From Cycas panzhihuaensis (Eukaryota > Cycadophyta): a stretch of DNA of 64,000 bases. The stretch is from assembly GCA_023213395.1 (NCBI GenBank), contig CM041465.1, forward strand, positions 202,375,741 to 202,439,740, written 5' to 3'. Below the pieces are notes generated by a model. That model did no database searches. It was given only the letters and a program-made list of their open reading frames with translations, and was not told the origin of the DNA. The translations under genes and the position numbers were made by a program. This document shows, one piece after another, positions 22,281-34,232 of this stretch. Positions within the stretch are counted from its first letter, which is position 1. Each line of letters begins with the position of its first letter.

Positions 22281-22641
22281 TATCAAGTGGATGACCCACT
22301 CGTAGATCTTCTAATCATAAGTGCAGGAGTATCCACATACTCCTGTGAATCTGCTACCGATTCATCTTCAGAAAGATCTTCATGCTCTTCTGATTCCATA
22401 GATGGCTGCATTTCAAACTTAACTTATTGATGCTCATCTTGCTGCTCCTATTTCATTTCATCTTCTACATCGTCTCGATTTTACAAGGAGATTCATCAAA
22501 TATGACATCTCTCATAATGGTGATTTTGTGGGCGTGAAGATCCCATAACCTCGTATCCTCGACACCATCCTTATCACCATAACCAACAAAGATATATCTC
22601 TTGGATTTTGGGTCTAACTTTGAACGTTTACTTTTGTCAGT

Positions 22642-23811
22642 CTAGGCATAAGCATCACAACCAAAAACTTTTAAATTTGAATAATCACACGAATGCCCAG
22701 TCCATACCTCTTCAGGAATCTTACAATCTATTGCAACTGATGGTGACCTGTTTACCAGATAGCAAGCTATTTGGACAGCTTCTGCCCACAAGCCCTGCTC
22801 CACTCCTGCATTACTTAGCATGCTTCTTGCTCTTTCCAGGAGTGTCCTATTCATGCGCTCAACAATGTTATTTTGCTGTGGAGTATAGCTAGTGGTCTTG
22901 TGTCTTTCGATCCCAGCTTCTCTACAATAATTCTCAAATTTCAAGGAGTTGAACTCACCTCCATTGTCAGTTCTTAAACATTTGATTGTCTTACCAGTAT
23001 TGTTCTCAACTAAAGCCTTAAACTGCTTAAACACATTGAAAACTTCAGATTTCCTTTTCCAAAAATAGACCCATACCTTCCTGGAGTAATCATCTATAAA
23101 TGTGACAAAATATAATGATCCTCCACAAGATATTTTAGGGGTTGGTCCCCATACATCTGAATGTATGTAATCCAGAACGCCTTTACTAGTGTGACTCCCT
23201 ACTTTAAACCTGAGTCTACACTGTATTCCAAAAACATAATGTTTATAGAAAGCCAAATCTGAAAGCTGCAAGTTAGGAAGTAACTTACGGTTTATCAACA
23301 CCTTAAGTCCTTTCTCACTCATGTGCCCAAGTCTTTGATGCCATAACTGAGCAGGATCTTCTGCAGTCTTTGACACTGTAGTTGCTTGGCTGACATCTGT
23401 ATTTCCTACTAAAATATAAAGATTTCCTCTCTTTAAGGCTTTCATAACAACCAAGGCGGCCTTTGACACCTTTAGGACTCCTTCATGACCTGGATGCTTA
23501 AAACCACTCAAATCTAATTCACCCAAGGAAATCAGGTTTCTTTTCAAATCAAGTACATGTCTAACCTCAGTTAATGTTTTGACTACCCCATCGAACATCT
23601 TAATTCTGACACTACCAATACCCATTGTCTTACAAGAAACTTCATTTCCCATAAGCACATCACCACCATCAAGAGGTTGGTATGATGAGAACCAACTCCT
23701 GTGTGGATACATGTGGTGCGAAGCACCTGAATCTAATAACCAATCATGGTGATAATGAGAAACATTACAAGCAACCAAGACATCATCATCCATACCTTCA
23801 TTCGACTCCAC
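22642..23811 (-). pseudogene. Array copy 1: copia protease-integrase, 389 codons open
   Basis: This is the longest open frame in the array. Residues 27-31 are the protease active-site block DSGAS. The integrase begins near residue 150 with WHQRLGHMSEKGLKVL, but two Cys of the zinc finger have become Tyr (FYKHYVFG against FCKHCVFG in copy 3). The catalytic core has DVWGP near residue 214, TDNGGEF near 284 and a Glu in IVERMNRTL near 319, so the D-D-E set is present. A stop separates the frame from gag upstream (TAG at the gag-protease junction). Confidence 0.9.
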
Positions 23812-23849
23812 CCGATTTGCTTCCTTGGCAGGATCTTCCTTTTTCTAGA

Positions 23850-24620
23850 ACTCCTTCCTTTTGTAACAATCCTTCTTAAGGTGACCGGTCTTATTACAAT
23901 GCCAACACCTGAGCTTACTCTTTTTGCTCTTTGACTTGGATCTCGATGTATCCCTGGAGTTTTGTCCTCTCTCAAACGTTCTACCCTCATCGTCATGGCT
24001 TCTAGTGTGGAGGTTTCAAGACTAGACTTCCTCCACACTTCTTCCATTAGCAAAGCACTCACAATAGAGTCATATTCCAATTCATCTCAGAGTGCTAAAC
24101 CGATTGAGGTGACAATATTATCCTGTGATTCGTAATGAGCATAACAGGTAATCGCCTTATCTTCATCCTCAATTTTAACATCAATACTAGTCAATTGACA
24201 AATAAGAGTATTGAAAACATTTAAATGGTCAGCAATTTTTATACCTTCCTTCATCCGTAATGAGCACAATTGCCTCTTTAGGTAGATTCTGTTCGTTATT
24301 GATTTGGTCATATACAGGCCTTCCAACCGGGTCCATAATCCTGCTGTTGTCTGCTCCCCTGCGATGTTAAACAAAACTTCATCCGCCAAATACAATCGTA
24401 TTGTGCTAAGTACCTTTTTGTCCAAATCATCCCATTCATCATCATCCATTCCCACCGGTTTCTTCGATCTTCCTGCAAGGGCTTTGTACAAACCCTGCTG
24501 TACAAGAATATCATACGCTTTTAGCTTCCACAACTCGAAGTTATTCTTGCCATTGAATTTCTCCACTTTGAACTTTGCACTCGCCAGTTTTGCCATTTGG
24601 TGTAGAAAAGCCGACACCAA
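23850..24620 (-). pseudogene. Array copy 1: copia gag
   Basis: Gag starts at about 24594 (MAKLASAKF) or the upstream in-frame ATG at 24620. It contains FNGKNNFELWKLKAYDIL and a UBN2-type body (LNVFNTLICQLTSIDVKIED). Frame changes near 24130 and 24085 break it. The zinc knuckle near 23915-23880 is complete here (CWHC, then GHLKKDC), unlike copies 2 and 3, where the last Cys is Tyr. The frame ends at TAG directly before the protease part. Confidence 0.85.
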
Positions 24621-24654
24621 AAACCTTCATAAACTCGTTATAAGAAAAAGAGTG

Positions 24655-24666
24655 GCTTTGATACCA
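24655..24666 (-). other. Primer-binding site, array copy 1
   Basis: Minus strand TGGTATCAAAGC, one change from the iMet site, separated from LTR B by two bases. Confidence 0.85.
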
Positions 24667-24668
24667 CT

Positions 24669-25289
24669 TGTTAAGAATAGAAGGTCCGACCCTCTAAAAG
24701 CCACCAAGATCTATTACTTTCTTACAACTAGTTATAGAAATGAAAGATACAAATTACATGCAAGTTCTTAAAACCAGAGATTATATAGTAACAAGACAAT
24801 GAAAGCCAAACATCACATGTGCACCCGATATAATGTGGTAAAACCCTAGTAGTATGCTAGGGAAACATCCACACAGGAAAGGTAGCGATCTTTATTGCTG
24901 CAGAATGGAGAAAACAGTACATCACAAATATAGAGTGCTCTCTGGAACAACAATCAGCCGCCGCCCTCTTCACAGTACATTGCATAACATTACAACATAA
25001 TAAGAAAAGCCCTAAAACGAGCTACATGAGAGGACATCCAAGACCTAAAATCTCAACCGTAGAATCTAGGGTATTTTCAATCTACGACCCTGATTCTCTT
25101 TTCATTTTAATAAGGTTTACATGGTTAATTTTTTGCCCGGGCCATCGCCCGAACCCCTTCCTAGCTGCGTTCCACACCCCACATCCCGACTGGGGGCTCC
25201 TACTGAACCCCCGAGAAAGATTAGGAGGGAAACCGCGCCGAAAACATGCCATAATTTTAGGCCTATAATTGTTGTCATAATACCCAACA
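24669..25289 (-). repeat. Array LTR B, 621 bp
   Basis: TGTTAAGAATAG...CCCAACA. It serves as the 5' LTR of copy 1 and the 3' LTR of copy 2, with no TSD on either side. Confidence 0.95.
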
Positions 25290-25299
25290 ATCTCCACCT

Positions 25300-26934
25300 T
25301 GACAACAATTACCCGCTACCTTTCCTAGATCCTTCATCATCTTTTCTGCAAGCTAAGAGAAGTCAAACACCATTTGAACTTCTCTAATGGTACTGGTTTA
25401 GTGAATATATCAACACAATTCTGATTGGTGTGAATCTTCTCAAGTGCCACTCCACCTGCTTCCACAACCTGTCTAACAAAATGGTACTTTAGAGCAATAT
25501 GCTTTATTCTATTGTGATAAGCTGGATTCTTGGCTAGGTAAATAGCACTTTGACTGTCACAAAATACCTTTACATTTTTCTATCTCCTTCCAAGATCAAC
25601 CAATACACCCTGTAACCAGATTGCTTCTTTACAAGCATGTGTCATAAAGAACATATTAAACACGTGGTTGACAAAGGCAATTGTGCTATGCAATTTGGAC
25701 ATCCAACTAATCGACCATTTGCAAGAGTGAAAACATAACTCAAGTAGACCTTCTTTGTCTAAATCTCCTACAAAATCTGAATCGACATATCCACAAACCC
25801 GATTTCAGAACTTCAAAGGTGATGCAAGAATCACTAGTGCCTCTCAAATCAAGCACCCATTTCATCGCAATTTCAATGCTCCTTTCCTGGTTTTGCCATA
25901 AACCTGCTAACTACACCGACTGCATGTGAAATATCAGGTCTTGTACATACCATGGTATATATTAAACTTCCTACTACACTGGCATAAGGCATACAAGACA
26001 TATAAGCCTTTTCTTCTTCACTACTAGGACTCATATTAAATGAAAGCTTGAAGTGGGAAGGTAAAGGGATACTCATTGGTTTCACATTTGCCATCCCAAA
26101 CCTGGTTAGCACCTTCTCAACATATTCCTGCTGTGATAACCATAGCTTACCACTTTTCCTGTCTCTATGTATCTCCATGCCTAAGATTTGTTTTGTAGCT
26201 CCTAGATCCTTCATATCAAAAGTCCTAGCCAATTGAGCCTTTAGCTTATTGATTTCTACCATGCTCTTGCTCAAACCAAAGATGTCATCAACATATAACA
26301 CCAAGATAATGAATAAGCCATTGTCCATAAATTTGAAGTAAACACAATGATCATACTCACTTCTTTTGAAATTTTGGCTCTCCATGAAGGCATCAAACTT
26401 CTTGTACCACTGCTTGGGTGATTGCTTCAGGCCATATAATGATTTCCTGAGCCTGCAAACAAGTCTTTTCCTGCCATCTTGTACAAACCCCTCTGGTTGA
26501 TCCATATAGATCTCCTCTTCTAAATCTCCATGTAGAAAAGTTGTTTTTACATCTAACTGCTCCAACTCCAAATTGAGAGAAGCTACCAATGCTAACAGCA
26601 CTCGAATTGAAACAAGTTTAACAACTGGTGAAAAGATCTCATGAAAGTTAATACCTGCTTTCTGTGCAAAGCCTTTTGCCACTAGTTGTACCCTGTATTT
26701 ATCAACATTTCCATCAATATATATTTTCTTTTTGAAAACCCACCTACAACCAACAGTCTTCCTGCCATGTGGAAATTCTACCAAGTCCCATGAATGATTT
26801 TTCTTCAAGGCATCTATCTCTTCCTGCATAGCCCTTATCCACTTCTCTCCATGGATATCATCTACTGCTTCCTGATAACATGTGGGCTCACCATCATTAG
26901 AAACTAAAGTAATTGAAATAGAAGGGTTGTACAT
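25300..26934 (-). pseudogene. Array copy 2: copia RT-RNase H
   Basis: A 353-codon open fragment (26934-25873) runs from YNPSISITLVSNDGEP through the whole RT. It has TFLHGDLEEEIYMDQPEG, SLYGLKQSPKQW and YVDDIFGLS, so the catalytic Asp pair is kept. It ends at CTRPDISHAVGVVSRFM. RNase H further left (about 25870-25600) is broken by many small indels relative to copies 1 and 3. This is the best-preserved RT in the array. Confidence 0.9.
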
Positions 26935-27289
26935 CGGTGGATGACCGACTCATGTAGATCTTCTAACTATCGCGAGGAGTATCCACATACCCCGTGAATC
27001 ATTGCTGATTCATCTTCGTAAAGATCTTCATGCTCTTCCGATTCCACAGATGGTCAGATTTCAAACTTAACTTGTTGATGTTCATCTCACGCTCCTATTT
27101 CATTTCGCCTTCTACATCGTCGATTTTACAAGGAGATTCATCAAATATGACATCTCTGTTAATGGTGATTTTGTGGGCGAGGATCCCACAACCTGTATCC
27201 CTTCACACCATCCTTATCACCATAACCAACAAAGATATATCTCTTGGATTTTGGGTCTAACTTTGAACGTTTACTTTTGTCACCTGTGC

Positions 27290-28454
27290 ATAAGCATCAC
27301 AACCAAAAACTTTTAAATTTGAATAATCACATGGATGTCCAGTCCATACCTCTTCAGGAATCTTACAATCTATTGCAACTGATGGTGACCTATTTACCAG
27401 ATAGCAAGCTGTTTGGACAACTTCTTCCCATACGCCCTACTCCATTCCTGCATTACTTAGCATGCTTCTTGCTCTTTCCAGGAGTGTCCTATTCATGCAC
27501 TCAGCAATGCTATTTTGCTGTGGAGTATAGCTAGTGGTCTTGTGTCTTTCGATCCCAACTTCTCTACAATAGTTCTCAAATTCCAAGGAGTTGAACTCAC
27601 CTCCATTGTCAGTTCTTAAACATTTGATTGTCTTACCAAGATCGTTTCTCAACTAAAGCCTTGAACTGCTTAAACAAATTGAAAACTTCAGATTTCCTTT
27701 TCAAAAAATAGACCCATACCTTCTTGGAGTAATCATCTATAAATGTGACAAAATATAATGATCCTCCACAAGATATTTTAGGGGCTGGTCCCCATACATC
27801 TAAATGTATGTAATCTAAAACGCCTTTACTAGTGTGACTCCCTACTTTAAACCTGTGTCTACACTATTTTCTAAAAACATAATGTTTACAGAAAGCCAAA
27901 TCTAAAAGCTGCAAGTTAGGAAGTAACTTACGGTTTATTAGCACCTTAAGTCCTTTCTCACTCATGTGCCCAAGTCTTTGATGCCATAGCTAAGCAAGAT
28001 CTTCTGCAGTCTTTGACGATGTAGTTGCTTGGCTGGCATCTATACTTCCCACTAAAATATAAAGATTTCCTCTCTTTAAGGCTTTCATAACAACTAAGGC
28101 GCCCTTTGACACCTTTAGGACTCCTTCATGACCTGTATGCTTAAAACCACTCAAATCTAATTCACCTAAGGAAATCAGGTTCCTTTTCAAATCAGGTACA
28201 TGTCTAACCTCAGTTAATGTTCTGACTACCCCATTGAACATCTTAATTCTGACGCTACCAATGCTTACTGTCTTACAAGAAACTTCGTTTCCCATAAGCA
28301 CATCACCACCATCAAGAGGTTGGTATGATGAGAACCAACTCCTGTGTGGACACATGTGGTGCAAAGCACCTGAATCTAATAACCAGTCTTGGTGATAATG
28401 AGAAACATTACAAGCAACCACGACATCATCATCCATACCTTCATTCGACTCCAC
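27290..28454 (-). pseudogene. Array copy 2: copia protease-integrase
   Basis: Protease at 28454-27990 (154 codons) has DSGALHHM in place of DSGASHHM, keeping the catalytic Asp. Integrase is in several frames: zinc-finger region near 27960-27850 (a stop in LWH-equivalent sequence, Cys changes), and the catalytic block at 27652-27437 with TDNGGEFNSLEF and IAECMNRTL, where the expected catalytic Glu region reads Ala-Glu-Cys. A single-base change near 27640 shifts frame after the KALVEN-type block. Confidence 0.85.
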
Positions 28455-28487
28455 TTGATTTGCTTCCTTGGCAGGATCTTCCTTTTT

Positions 28488-29243
28488 CTAGAACTCCTTC
28501 CTTTTGTAATAATCCTTCTTGAGGTGACCGGTCTTATTACAATACCAACACCTGAGCTTACTCTTTTTGCTCTTTGACTTGGATCTCAATGTATCCCTGG
28601 AGTTTTGTCCTCTCTCAAACGTTCTACCCCTTACTGTCATGGCTTCTGGTGTGGAGGTTTCAAGACTAGACTTCGTCCGCACTTCTTCCATTAGCAAAGC
28701 ACTCACAACAGAGTCATATTCCAATTCATCTGTAGCGCTAAAACTGATTGAGGTGACAATATTATCCCAGGATTCAGGTAATGAGTATAACAGGGTAACT
28801 GCCTTATCTTCATCCTCAATTTTAACATCAATACTAGTCAATTGACAAATAAGAGTATTGAAAACATTTAAATGGTCAGTAATTTTTGTACCTTCCTTCA
28901 TCCGTAATGAGTACAATTGCCTCTTTAGGCAGATTCGATTCGTTATTGATTTGGTCATATATAGGCCTTCCAATCGCGTCCATAATCCTCCTGCTGTCTG
29001 CTCCCCTGCGATGTTAAACAAAACTTCATCTGCCAAGCACAATCATATTGTGCTAAGTGCCTTTTTGTCTAAATCATCCCATTCATCATCGTCCATTCCC
29101 GTAAGTTTCTTCGATTTTCCTGCAAGGGCTTTATACAAACCCTGCTGTACAAGAATATCATACGCTTTTAGCTTCCACAACTCGAAGTTATTCTTGCCAC
29201 TGAATTTCTCCACCTCGAACTTTGCACTCACCAGTTTCTCCAT
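28488..29243 (-). pseudogene. Array copy 2: copia gag
   Basis: The frame starts at MEKLVSAKFEVEKFSG (29243) with one stop at about 29042, then stays open for 184 codons to 28488. It includes the UBN2 body (TKITDHLNVFNTLICQ) and LLYSLPESWDNIVTSI, the intact version of a block damaged in copies 1 and 3. The zinc knuckle ends GHLKKDY, with the last Cys lost. It stops at the same TAG as copy 1 before the protease part. Confidence 0.88.
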
Positions 29244-29301
29244 TTAGTGTAGAAAAGTTGACACCAAAAACCTTCGCAAACTCGCAGTAAGAAAAAGAGT
29301 G

Positions 29302-29313
29302 GCTCTGATACCA
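29302..29313 (-). other. Primer-binding site, array copy 2
   Basis: Minus strand TGGTATCAGAGC, exact iMet-type site, two bases from LTR C. Confidence 0.9.
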
Positions 29314-29315
29314 CT

Positions 29316-29943
29316 TGTTGATAATAGAAGGTCCAAACCTCTAAAACCCACCAAGATCTATTACTTTCTTACAACTAGTTATAGAAATGAAACATACAAA
29401 TTACATGCAAGTTCTTGAAACCAGAGATTATACAGTAACAAGATAATGAAAGCCAAACATCACATGTGTACCCGATATAACGTGGTAAAACCCTAGTAGT
29501 GTGCTAAGGAAACATCCACACAGGAAAGGTAGCGATCTTTATTGTTGCAGAATGGAGAAAATAGTACATCACAAATACAGAGTGCTCTCTGGAACAACAA
29601 TCAGCCGCCGCCCTCTTCACAGTACATTGCATAACATTACAACATAATAAGAAAAGCCCTAAAATGGGCTACATGAGAGGACATCCAAGACCTAAAATCT
29701 CAACCATAGAATCTAGGGTATTTTCAATCTACGACCCTGATTCTCTTTTCACTTTAATAAGGTTTACATGGTCAATTTTTCGAGTTGGGGGCTATCGCCC
29801 GAACCCTCCTCCTACGGGGCTGCCCACCCCTCAAGACTCTAAGAGGGGCTCTCGCCTGGAACCCCGAGAAAGATTAGGGGGGGAAACCGCACCAAAAACA
29901 GGCCATAATTTTAGGCCTATAATTGTTGTCACAATACCCAACA
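29316..29943 (-). repeat. Array LTR C, 628 bp
   Basis: TGTTGATAATAG...CCCAACA. Shared by copies 2 and 3, without TSD. Confidence 0.95.
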
Positions 29944-29949
29944 ATCTCC

Positions 29950-31592
29950 ACCTTGACAACAATTACCCGCTACCTTTCCTAGATCCTTCATCATCTTTTC
30001 TGCAAGCTAAGAGAAGTCAAACACCATTTGAACTTCTCTAATGGTACTGGTTTAGTGAATATATCAGCACAATTCTGATTGGTGTGAATCTTCTCAAGTG
30101 CCACTCCACCTGCTTCCACAACCTGTCTAACAAAATGGTACTTTAGAGCAATATGCTTTATTCTATTGTGATAAGCTGGATTCTTGGCTAGGTAAATAGC
30201 ACTTTGACTATCACAAAATACCTTTACATTTTTCTATCTCCTTCCAAGATCAACCAATACACCCTGTAACCAGATTGCTTCTTTACAAGCATGTGCTGCA
30301 GCAACATATTCAAACACGTGGTTGACAAGCATCAATTGTGCTCTGCAATTTGGACATCCAACTAACTGGACCAATTGCAAGAGTGAAAACATAACCTGAA
30401 GTAGACCTTCTTTTGTCTAAATCTCCTACAAAATCTAAATCAACATATCTACAAACCTGATTTCCTGTAACTTCAAAGGTGATGTAGTAATCACTAGTGC
30501 CTCTCAAATACCGAAGCACCCATTTCACTACAGCCCAATGCTCCTTTCCTGGTTTTGCCATAAACCTACTAACTACATCGACTGCATGTGAAATATCAGG
30601 TCTTGTGCATACAATGGCATACATTAAACTTCCTACTACATTGGCATAAGGCATACGAGACATATAAGCCTTTTCTTATTCACTACTAGGACTCATATTA
30701 GATGAAAGCTTGAAGTGGGAAGCCAAAGGGATACTCACTGGTTTCACATTTGCCATCCCAAACCTGGTTAGCACCTTCTCAACATATTTCTGCTGTGATA
30801 ACCATAGCTTACCACTTTTCCTGTCTCTCTGTATCTCCATGCCTAAGATTTGTTTTGAAGCTCTTAGATCCTTCATATCAAAAGTCCTAGCCAATTGAGC
30901 CTTTAGCTTATTGATTTCTACCATGCTCTTGCTTGTAACCAGCATGTCATCAACATATAACACCAAGATAATGAATAAGCCATTGTCCATAAATTTGAAG
31001 TAAACACAATGATCATACTCACTTCTTTTGAAATTTTGGCTCTCCATGAAGGCATCAAACTTCTTGTACCACTGCCTGGGTGATTGCTTCAGGCCATACA
31101 ATGATTTTCTGAGCCTGCAAATAAGTCTTTTCCTGCCATCTTGTACAAACCCCTCTGGTTGACCCATATAGATCTCCTCATCTAAATCTCCATGTAGAAA
31201 AGTTGTTTTTACATCTAACTGCTCCAACTCCAAATTGAGAGAAGCTACCAATGCTAACAGCACTTGAATTGAAACAAGTTTAACAACTGGTGAAAAGATC
31301 TCATGAAAGTTAATACATGCTTTCTGTGCAAAGCCTTTTTCCACCAACAGATCAGATTTATCAACCTTTCCATCAATATCTATTTTCTTTTTGAAAACCC
31401 ACCTGCAACCAACAGTCTTCCTGCCATGTGGAAATTCTACCAAGTCCCATGAATGATTTTTCTTCAAGGCATCTATCTCTTCCTGCATAGCCCTTATCCA
31501 CTTTTCTCCATGGATATCATCTACTGCTTCCTGATAACATGTGGGCTCACCATCATTAGAAACTAAAGCAATAGAAATAGAAGGGTTGTACC
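29950..31592 (-). pseudogene. Array copy 3: copia RT-RNase H
   Basis: The RT fragment at 31488-30676 (270 codons) has CRWVFKKKIDIDG, then TFLHGDLDEEIYM, SLYGLKQSPRQW and YVDDMLVTS. RNase H at 30663-30310 has YLRGTSDYYITFEV and YVDLDFVGD, then GPVSWMSKLQ. A stop near 30673 divides the two, and a frame change ends RNase H early. At 31591 the sequence jumps directly to integrase sequence because of an internal deletion. Confidence 0.88.
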
Positions 31593-31593
31593 A

Positions 31594-32655
31594 GTCCAGG
31601 CATAAGCATCACAACGAAAAATGTTTAAATTTGAATAATCACACGGATGTCCAGTCCATACCTCTTTAGGAATCTTACAATCTATTACAACTGATGGTGA
31701 CCTATTTACCAGATAGCAAGTTGTTTGGACAGCTTCTGCCCACAAGCCCTACTCCACTCCTGCATTACTTAGCATGCTTCTTGCTCTTTCCAGGAGTGTC
31801 CTATTCATGCACTCAACAATGCTGTTTTGCTGTGGAGTATAGCTAGTGGTCTTATGTCTTTCGATCCCAGCTTCTCTACAATAGTTCTCAAATTCCAAGG
31901 AGTTGAACTCACCTCCATTGTCAATTCTTAAACATTTGATTGTCTTACCAGTACTGTTCTCAACTAAAGCCTTAAACTGCTTAAACACACTGAAAACTTC
32001 TGATTTACTTTTCAAAAAATAGACCCATACCTTCCTGGAGTAATCATCTATAAATGTGACAAAATATAATGATCCTCCACAAGATATTTTAGGGGCTGGT
32101 CCCCATACATCTGAATGTATGTAATCCAGAACACCTTTACTAGTGTGACTCCCTACTTTAAACCTGAGTCTACACTGTTTTCCAAAAACACAATGTTTAC
32201 AGAAAGCCAAATCTGAAAGCTGCAAGTTAGGAGTAACTTACGGTTTATCAGCACCTTAAGTCCTTTCTCACTCATGTGCCCAAGTCTTTGATGCCATAGT
32301 TGAGCAGGATCTTCTTTAACGTCTTTAACTTCGGTGACATCCCATTTCCCACTAAAATATAAAGATTTCCTCTCTTTAAGGCTTTCATAATAACCAAGAC
32401 ACCCTTTGACACCTTTAGGACTCCTTCATGACCTGTATGCTTAAAACCACTCAAATCTAATTCACCCAAGGAAATCAGGTTCATTTTCAAATCAGGTACA
32501 TGTCTAACCTCAGTTAATGTTCTGACTACCCCATCGAACATCTTAATTCTGATGCTACCAATGCCCACTGTCTTACAAGAAACTTCGTTTCCTATAAGCA
32601 TATCACCACCATCAAGAGGTTGGTATGATGAGAACCAACTCCTGTGTGGCCACAT
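31594..32655 (-). pseudogene. Array copy 3: copia protease-integrase
   Basis: Protease: a stop replaces the Trp just before the LLDSGASHHM active-site block (TAG near 32683), and the frame 32655-32272 follows. Integrase at 32225-31749 has the zinc finger Cys pair intact (FCKHCVFGKQ), DVWGPAPKISCGG, IDNGGEFNSLEF and IVECMNRTL. Next to it 31745-31563 carries MWAEAVQTTCYLVNRSPSVV up to the deletion junction. A one-base loss near 32231 separates the zinc-finger halves. Confidence 0.87.
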
Positions 32656-32675
32656 GTGGTGCGAAGCACCTGAAT

Positions 32676-33563
32676 CTAATAACTAGTCATGGTGATAATG
32701 AGAAACATTATAAGCAAACAAGACATCATCATCCATACCTTCATTCGACTCCACCTGATTTGCTTCCTTGGCAGGATCTTCCTTTTTCTGGAACTCCTTC
32801 CTTTTGTAATAATCCTTCTTGAGGTGACCGGTCTTATTACAATGCCAACACCTGAGCTTACCCATTTTGCTCTTTGACTTGGATCTCGATGTATCCCTAG
32901 AGTTTTATCCTCTCTCAAACGTTCTACCCCATCATTATGGCTTCTGGTGTGGAGGTTTCAAGACTAGACTTCCTCCACACTTCTTCCATTAGTAAAGCAC
33001 TCACAACACAGTCATATTCCAATTCATCTGTAGTGCTAAAACTGATTAAGGTGACAATATTATCCCAGGATTCAAGTAATGAGCATAACAGGTAATCGCT
33101 TGTCTTCATCCTCAATTTTAACATCAATACTAGTCAATTGACAAATAAGAGTATTGAAAACATTTAAATGGTCAGTAATTTTTGTACCTTCCTTCATCCG
33201 TAACGAGTACAGTTGCCTCTTTAGGTAGATTCGGTTCATTATTGATTTGGTCATATACAAGCCTTCCAATCAGGTCCATAATCCTGTTGTTGTCTGCTCC
33301 CCTACGATGTTAAACAAAACTTCATCCACCAAGCACAATCGTATTGTGCTAGGTGCCTTTTTGTCTAAATCATTCCATTCATCATCGTCCATTCGTGCGG
33401 GTTTCTTTGATTTTCCTGCAAGGGCTTTGTACAAACCCTGCTGTACAAGAATATCATATGCTTTTAGCTTCCACAACTCAAAGTTATTCTTGCCATTGAA
33501 TTTCTCCACTTCGAACTTTGCACTCGCCAGTTTCGCCATTTGGTGTAGAAAAGCCGACACCAA
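32676..33563 (-). pseudogene. Array copy 3: copia gag
   Basis: The N-terminal 97 codons (33563-33270) are open: HQMAKLASAKFEVEKFNG onward. A stop follows, and then frame changes split the UBN2 body at 33269-33072 and 33127-32924. The zinc knuckle near 32860 is CWHC then GHLKKDY, lacking the last Cys. At the gag-protease junction this copy has CAG (EFQKKEDP) where copies 1 and 2 have TAG, so gag and pol are in one frame here. Confidence 0.87.
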
Positions 33564-33597
33564 AAACCTTCACAAACTCGCTGTAAGAAAAAGAGTG

Positions 33598-33609
33598 GCT
33601 CTGATACCA
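33598..33609 (-). other. Primer-binding site, array copy 3
   Basis: Minus strand TGGTATCAGAGC, two bases from LTR D. Confidence 0.9.
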
Positions 33610-33611
33610 CT

Positions 33612-34232
33612 TGTTGAGAATAGAAGGTCCAGCCCTCTAAAAGCCACCAAGATCTATTACTTTCTTACAACTAGTTACAGAAATGAAACATACAAATTAC
33701 ATGCAATTTCTTAAAACCAGAGATTATACAGTAACAAGATAATGAAAGCCAAACATCACATGTGCACCCGATATAACGTGGTAAAACCCTAGCAGTGTGC
33801 TAGGGAAACATCTACACAGGAAAGGTAGTGATCTTTATTGCTGCACAATGGAGAAAATAGTACATCACAGATATAGAGTGCTCTCTGGAACAACAATCAC
33901 CGCCTCTTCACAAAGACATTGCATAACATTACAACATAATAAGAAAAGCCCTAAAACGGGCTACATGAGAGGACATCCAAGACCTAAAATCTCAACCGTA
34001 GAATCTAGGGTATTTTCAATGTACGACCCTGATTCTCTTTTCACTTTAATAAGGTTTACATGGTCAATTTTTCGGGTCGGGGGCTATTGCCCCTGACCCC
34101 CCTCCTAGTAGGGGGCGTTCCACATCCCCCAGACCAAGGGGCTCTCGCCTGGAACCCCGAGAAAGATTTTGGGGAAACCAGCAAAAGCAGGCCATAATTT
34201 TAGGCCTATAATTGTTGTCACAATACCCAACA
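33612..34232 (-). repeat. Array LTR D, 621 bp
   Basis: TGTTGAGAATAG...CCCAACA, followed by TSD ATTAG at 34233-34237. Confidence 0.95.

Larger units (their letters stand above)
19988..34232 (-). mobile_element. Tandem Ty1/copia array: four LTRs, three internal regions
   Basis: The order on the plus strand is LTR A 19988-20624, internal 20625-24668, LTR B 24669-25289, internal 25290-29315, LTR C 29316-29943, internal 29944-33611, LTR D 33612-34232. Each internal region has a polypurine tract at its left and a tRNA-iMet primer site at its right, so all three are in the same (minus) direction and inner LTRs are shared. Only the outer ends carry a TSD (ATTAG at 19983-19987 and 34233-34237). It therefore behaves as one insertion later expanded, most likely by unequal exchange between LTRs. 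All copies are broken. Confidence 0.93.

Noticed and set aside
25121-25387. Plus-strand Pro-rich ORF, with similar ones at 29664 and 33797
   Set aside because: They lie within the array LTRs, on the strand opposite to transcription, and differ between copies because of indels; chance ORFs.
19988-34232. Regularly spaced repeats as a satellite or CRISPR-like array
   Set aside because: The repeat units are LTRs with primer sites, polypurine tracts and pol domains between them.
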